Below, in pieces: positions 63,133 through 64,000 of a stretch of DNA of 64,000 nt. Source of the stretch: Lysinibacillus piscis (GTDB lineage Bacteria; Bacillota; Bacilli; Bacillales_A; Planococcaceae). The notes beneath the pieces are model-generated. The model made no database searches, was not told where the DNA came from, and saw nothing but the letters and a program-made list of their open reading frames with translations. The stretch is from positions 1 to 64,000 of the forward strand of contig NZ_BRZA01000005.1 in NCBI RefSeq assembly GCF_026012395.1, in the 5' to 3' direction. The stretch's first letter is position 1; every line of letters starts with the position of its first letter. Position numbers and translations under genes: made by a program.

Positions 63133-63603
63133 CTATTTTTGTTGCTCGTACTTAATGGTCGTCAGCATCGCTCGTAAAACTTTTGCACGAATGCTATCTC
63201 GCAATGGCAGTGACACATCTAAACTTGTACGATCAATAGCAGCTAACATTAACTTCGCCTCCCGCTTTGAAATTACCTGCTCGTCAATTAAACGATAGAT
63301 AATATCTTCTCCCATTGTTTGGGACGCCCCACCTTCAATTTGCTTTAAAATGGCGTCGATTAAATCAATCTGGGAGTTTTCGCGGACACGTAAAATTCGG
63401 ATGTACCCACCACCGCCTCGCTTACTCTCTACAAGATAACCTCGCTCGGCTGTAAATCGTGTATTAATTACATAATTTATTTGCGAAGGGACACATTGAA
63501 ATTTATCAGCAATTTCACTGCGCTTAATTTCAATATACCCTTCTCTATCTAATTCAAGTACTTGTTTTAAATAGCCTTCTATGATGTCTGATATATTACG
63601 CAT
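63133..63603 (-). CDS. ctsR: Transcriptional repressor CtsR
   Basis: A protein of 156 aa. The winged helix includes IADKFQCVPSQINYVINTRF, and the wing has the family glycine-rich motif SKRGGGGYIRI, whose central Arg is the heat-sensing and McsB target site. It represses clpC, clpP and clpE operons at heptad repeats. Such an operator lies directly over its own promoter, so it is autoregulated. GAGGTG precedes the ATG. The C-terminal codons run into the repeat element. Confidence 0.97.
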   Translation of the reverse strand: MRNISDIIEGYLKQVLELDREGYIEIKRSEIADKFQCVPSQINYVINTRFTAERGYLVESKRGGGGYIRILRVRENSQIDLIDAILKQIEGGASQTMGEDIIYRLIDEQVISKREAKLMLAAIDRTSLDVSLPLRDSIRAKVLRAMLTTIKYEQQK

Positions 63604-63629
63604 TTTCGGAATACACCTCGCTTATCTCA

Positions 63630-63651
63630 TTGACTTTGACTATCTTTGACT
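63630..63651 (-). promoter_or_regulatory. CtsR operator
   Basis: On the minus strand two heptads AGTCAAA (63645-63651 and 63635-63641) are separated by GAT, with a third partial AGTCAA directly following. This matches the CtsR consensus (A/G)GTCAAANAN(A/G)GTCAAA. It begins 2 bp downstream of the -10. Confidence 0.95.
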
Positions 63652-63653
63652 TT

Positions 63654-63683
63654 ATTATACAAAATCATAAAAATTAAATGCAA
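63654..63683 (-). promoter_or_regulatory. ctsR operon promoter (sigma-A type)
   Basis: TTGCAT (63678-63683) and TATAAT (63654-63659) have an 18-bp spacer, immediately upstream of the CtsR operator. The stretch 63684-63840 is AT-rich with no gene and must contain the promoter of the divergent gene. Confidence 0.8.
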
Positions 63684-63845
63684 TTAATTCGCCCATTGAA
63701 ACTTGAAATAATATTTTATAAAAAGGGTTTTAGACACAAGGATTTTTCTTAAATATGTAGAACTTTTTAAATGATAGATGAATACACCATCACTCAAATG
63801 GAATTTAAAAACAAAAAATAACGGATTTTAGAAAGGGTTTTACAG

Positions 63846-64000
63846 ATGAAAATTAAATCATTGCTCGTCTCTGTCATTATCATCACCATAGTGTTATTTT
63901 TAATAAACATTGGTAGCTTTTTCTTTTTAATACAAAGCAATAACCAACAAGTGAATGCCTTTCAAAAAGAAAGTACTATTCTTTACTTAAAAGAGCAGTT
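63846..64000 (+). CDS. Membrane protein, N-terminal fragment cut by the window edge
   Basis: The first 51 codons of a plus-strand gene: MKIKSLLVSVIIITIVLFLI begins a long membrane helix (about 5-31), followed by a polar stretch QSNNQQVNAFQKEST. AGAAAGGG stands about 8 nt before the ATG. A single helix followed by a helical extracytoplasmic part is typical of chemotaxis receptors and sensor kinases, but the rest is outside the window, so no function is given. Confidence 0.75.
   Translation, partial: MKIKSLLVSVIIITIVLFLINIGSFFFLIQSNNQQVNAFQKESTILYLKEQ

Overview
The window is a chromosomal segment of a low-GC, endospore-forming Firmicute, most likely Lysinibacillus or a close relative in the Planococcaceae. 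This rests on overall AT richness, strong GGAGG-type ribosome binding sites, the sporulation and germination genes kbaA, gerD, cwlD and sigH, and a gene order that follows the Bacillus subtilis ctsR-to-rrn region with lineage-specific changes. The genus is inferred, since no search could be run. Almost every gene is on the minus strand, so the reading direction of the operons runs from high to low coordinates.

In transcription order: (1) a partial plus-strand membrane protein gene at the right edge, then the CtsR-controlled protein-quality operon ctsR-mcsA-mcsB-clpC, then radA, yacL and ispD (about 55.4-63.7 kb). disA, which lies between radA and yacL in B. subtilis, is absent. (2) A serine acetyltransferase gene with its own promoter, ispF, gltX, and a cysteine T-box controlling cysS-mrnC-rlmB-rae1; then sigH, rpmG, secE, nusG (46.8-55.2 kb). 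(3) rplK-rplA, rplJ-rplL with an L10-type leader, an rsmC-like methyltransferase gene, rpoB and rpoC (35.8-46.8 kb). (4) The str operon rplGB-rpsL-rpsG-fusA-tuf (31-35.7 kb). (5) A Bce-type two-component system and ABC transporter inserted between tuf and rpsJ (26.3-30.9 kb). (6) The S10-spc-alpha ribosomal protein cluster from rpsJ to rplQ (11.6-26 kb), without map between adk and infA. (7) ecfA1-ecfA2-ecfT-truA and rplM-rpsI (6.8-11.2 kb). (8) A variable patch with a broken tyrosine recombinase, a methyltransferase gene and a frameshifted small membrane protein gene (4.4-6.8 kb). (9) cwlD, salA, gerD, kbaA and a degenerate PdaB-like gene, ending in the promoter and 5' end of an rRNA operon (1-4.4 kb).

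The genes supply the core expression machinery: about thirty ribosomal proteins, the alpha, beta and beta' RNA polymerase subunits, EF-Tu, EF-G, IF-1, NusG and the Sec channel. The rest covers stress proteolysis, sporulation and germination. Regulation is visible directly in the DNA: sigma-A promoters with 16-18 bp spacers before most operons, a CtsR heptad-repeat operator, a T-box with a Cys specifier, r-protein leaders, and many intrinsic terminators, including unexpected ones between rpoB and rpoC and between secE and nusG.

I found no clearly new defence or biosynthetic system. The best unexplained signal is a structured, terminator-ended RNA element between rplQ and ecfA1 (11.3-11.5 kb). 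Others are the pseudoenzyme-like PdaB homologue, a REP-like repeat at two sites, and the long structured infA leader where map should be.
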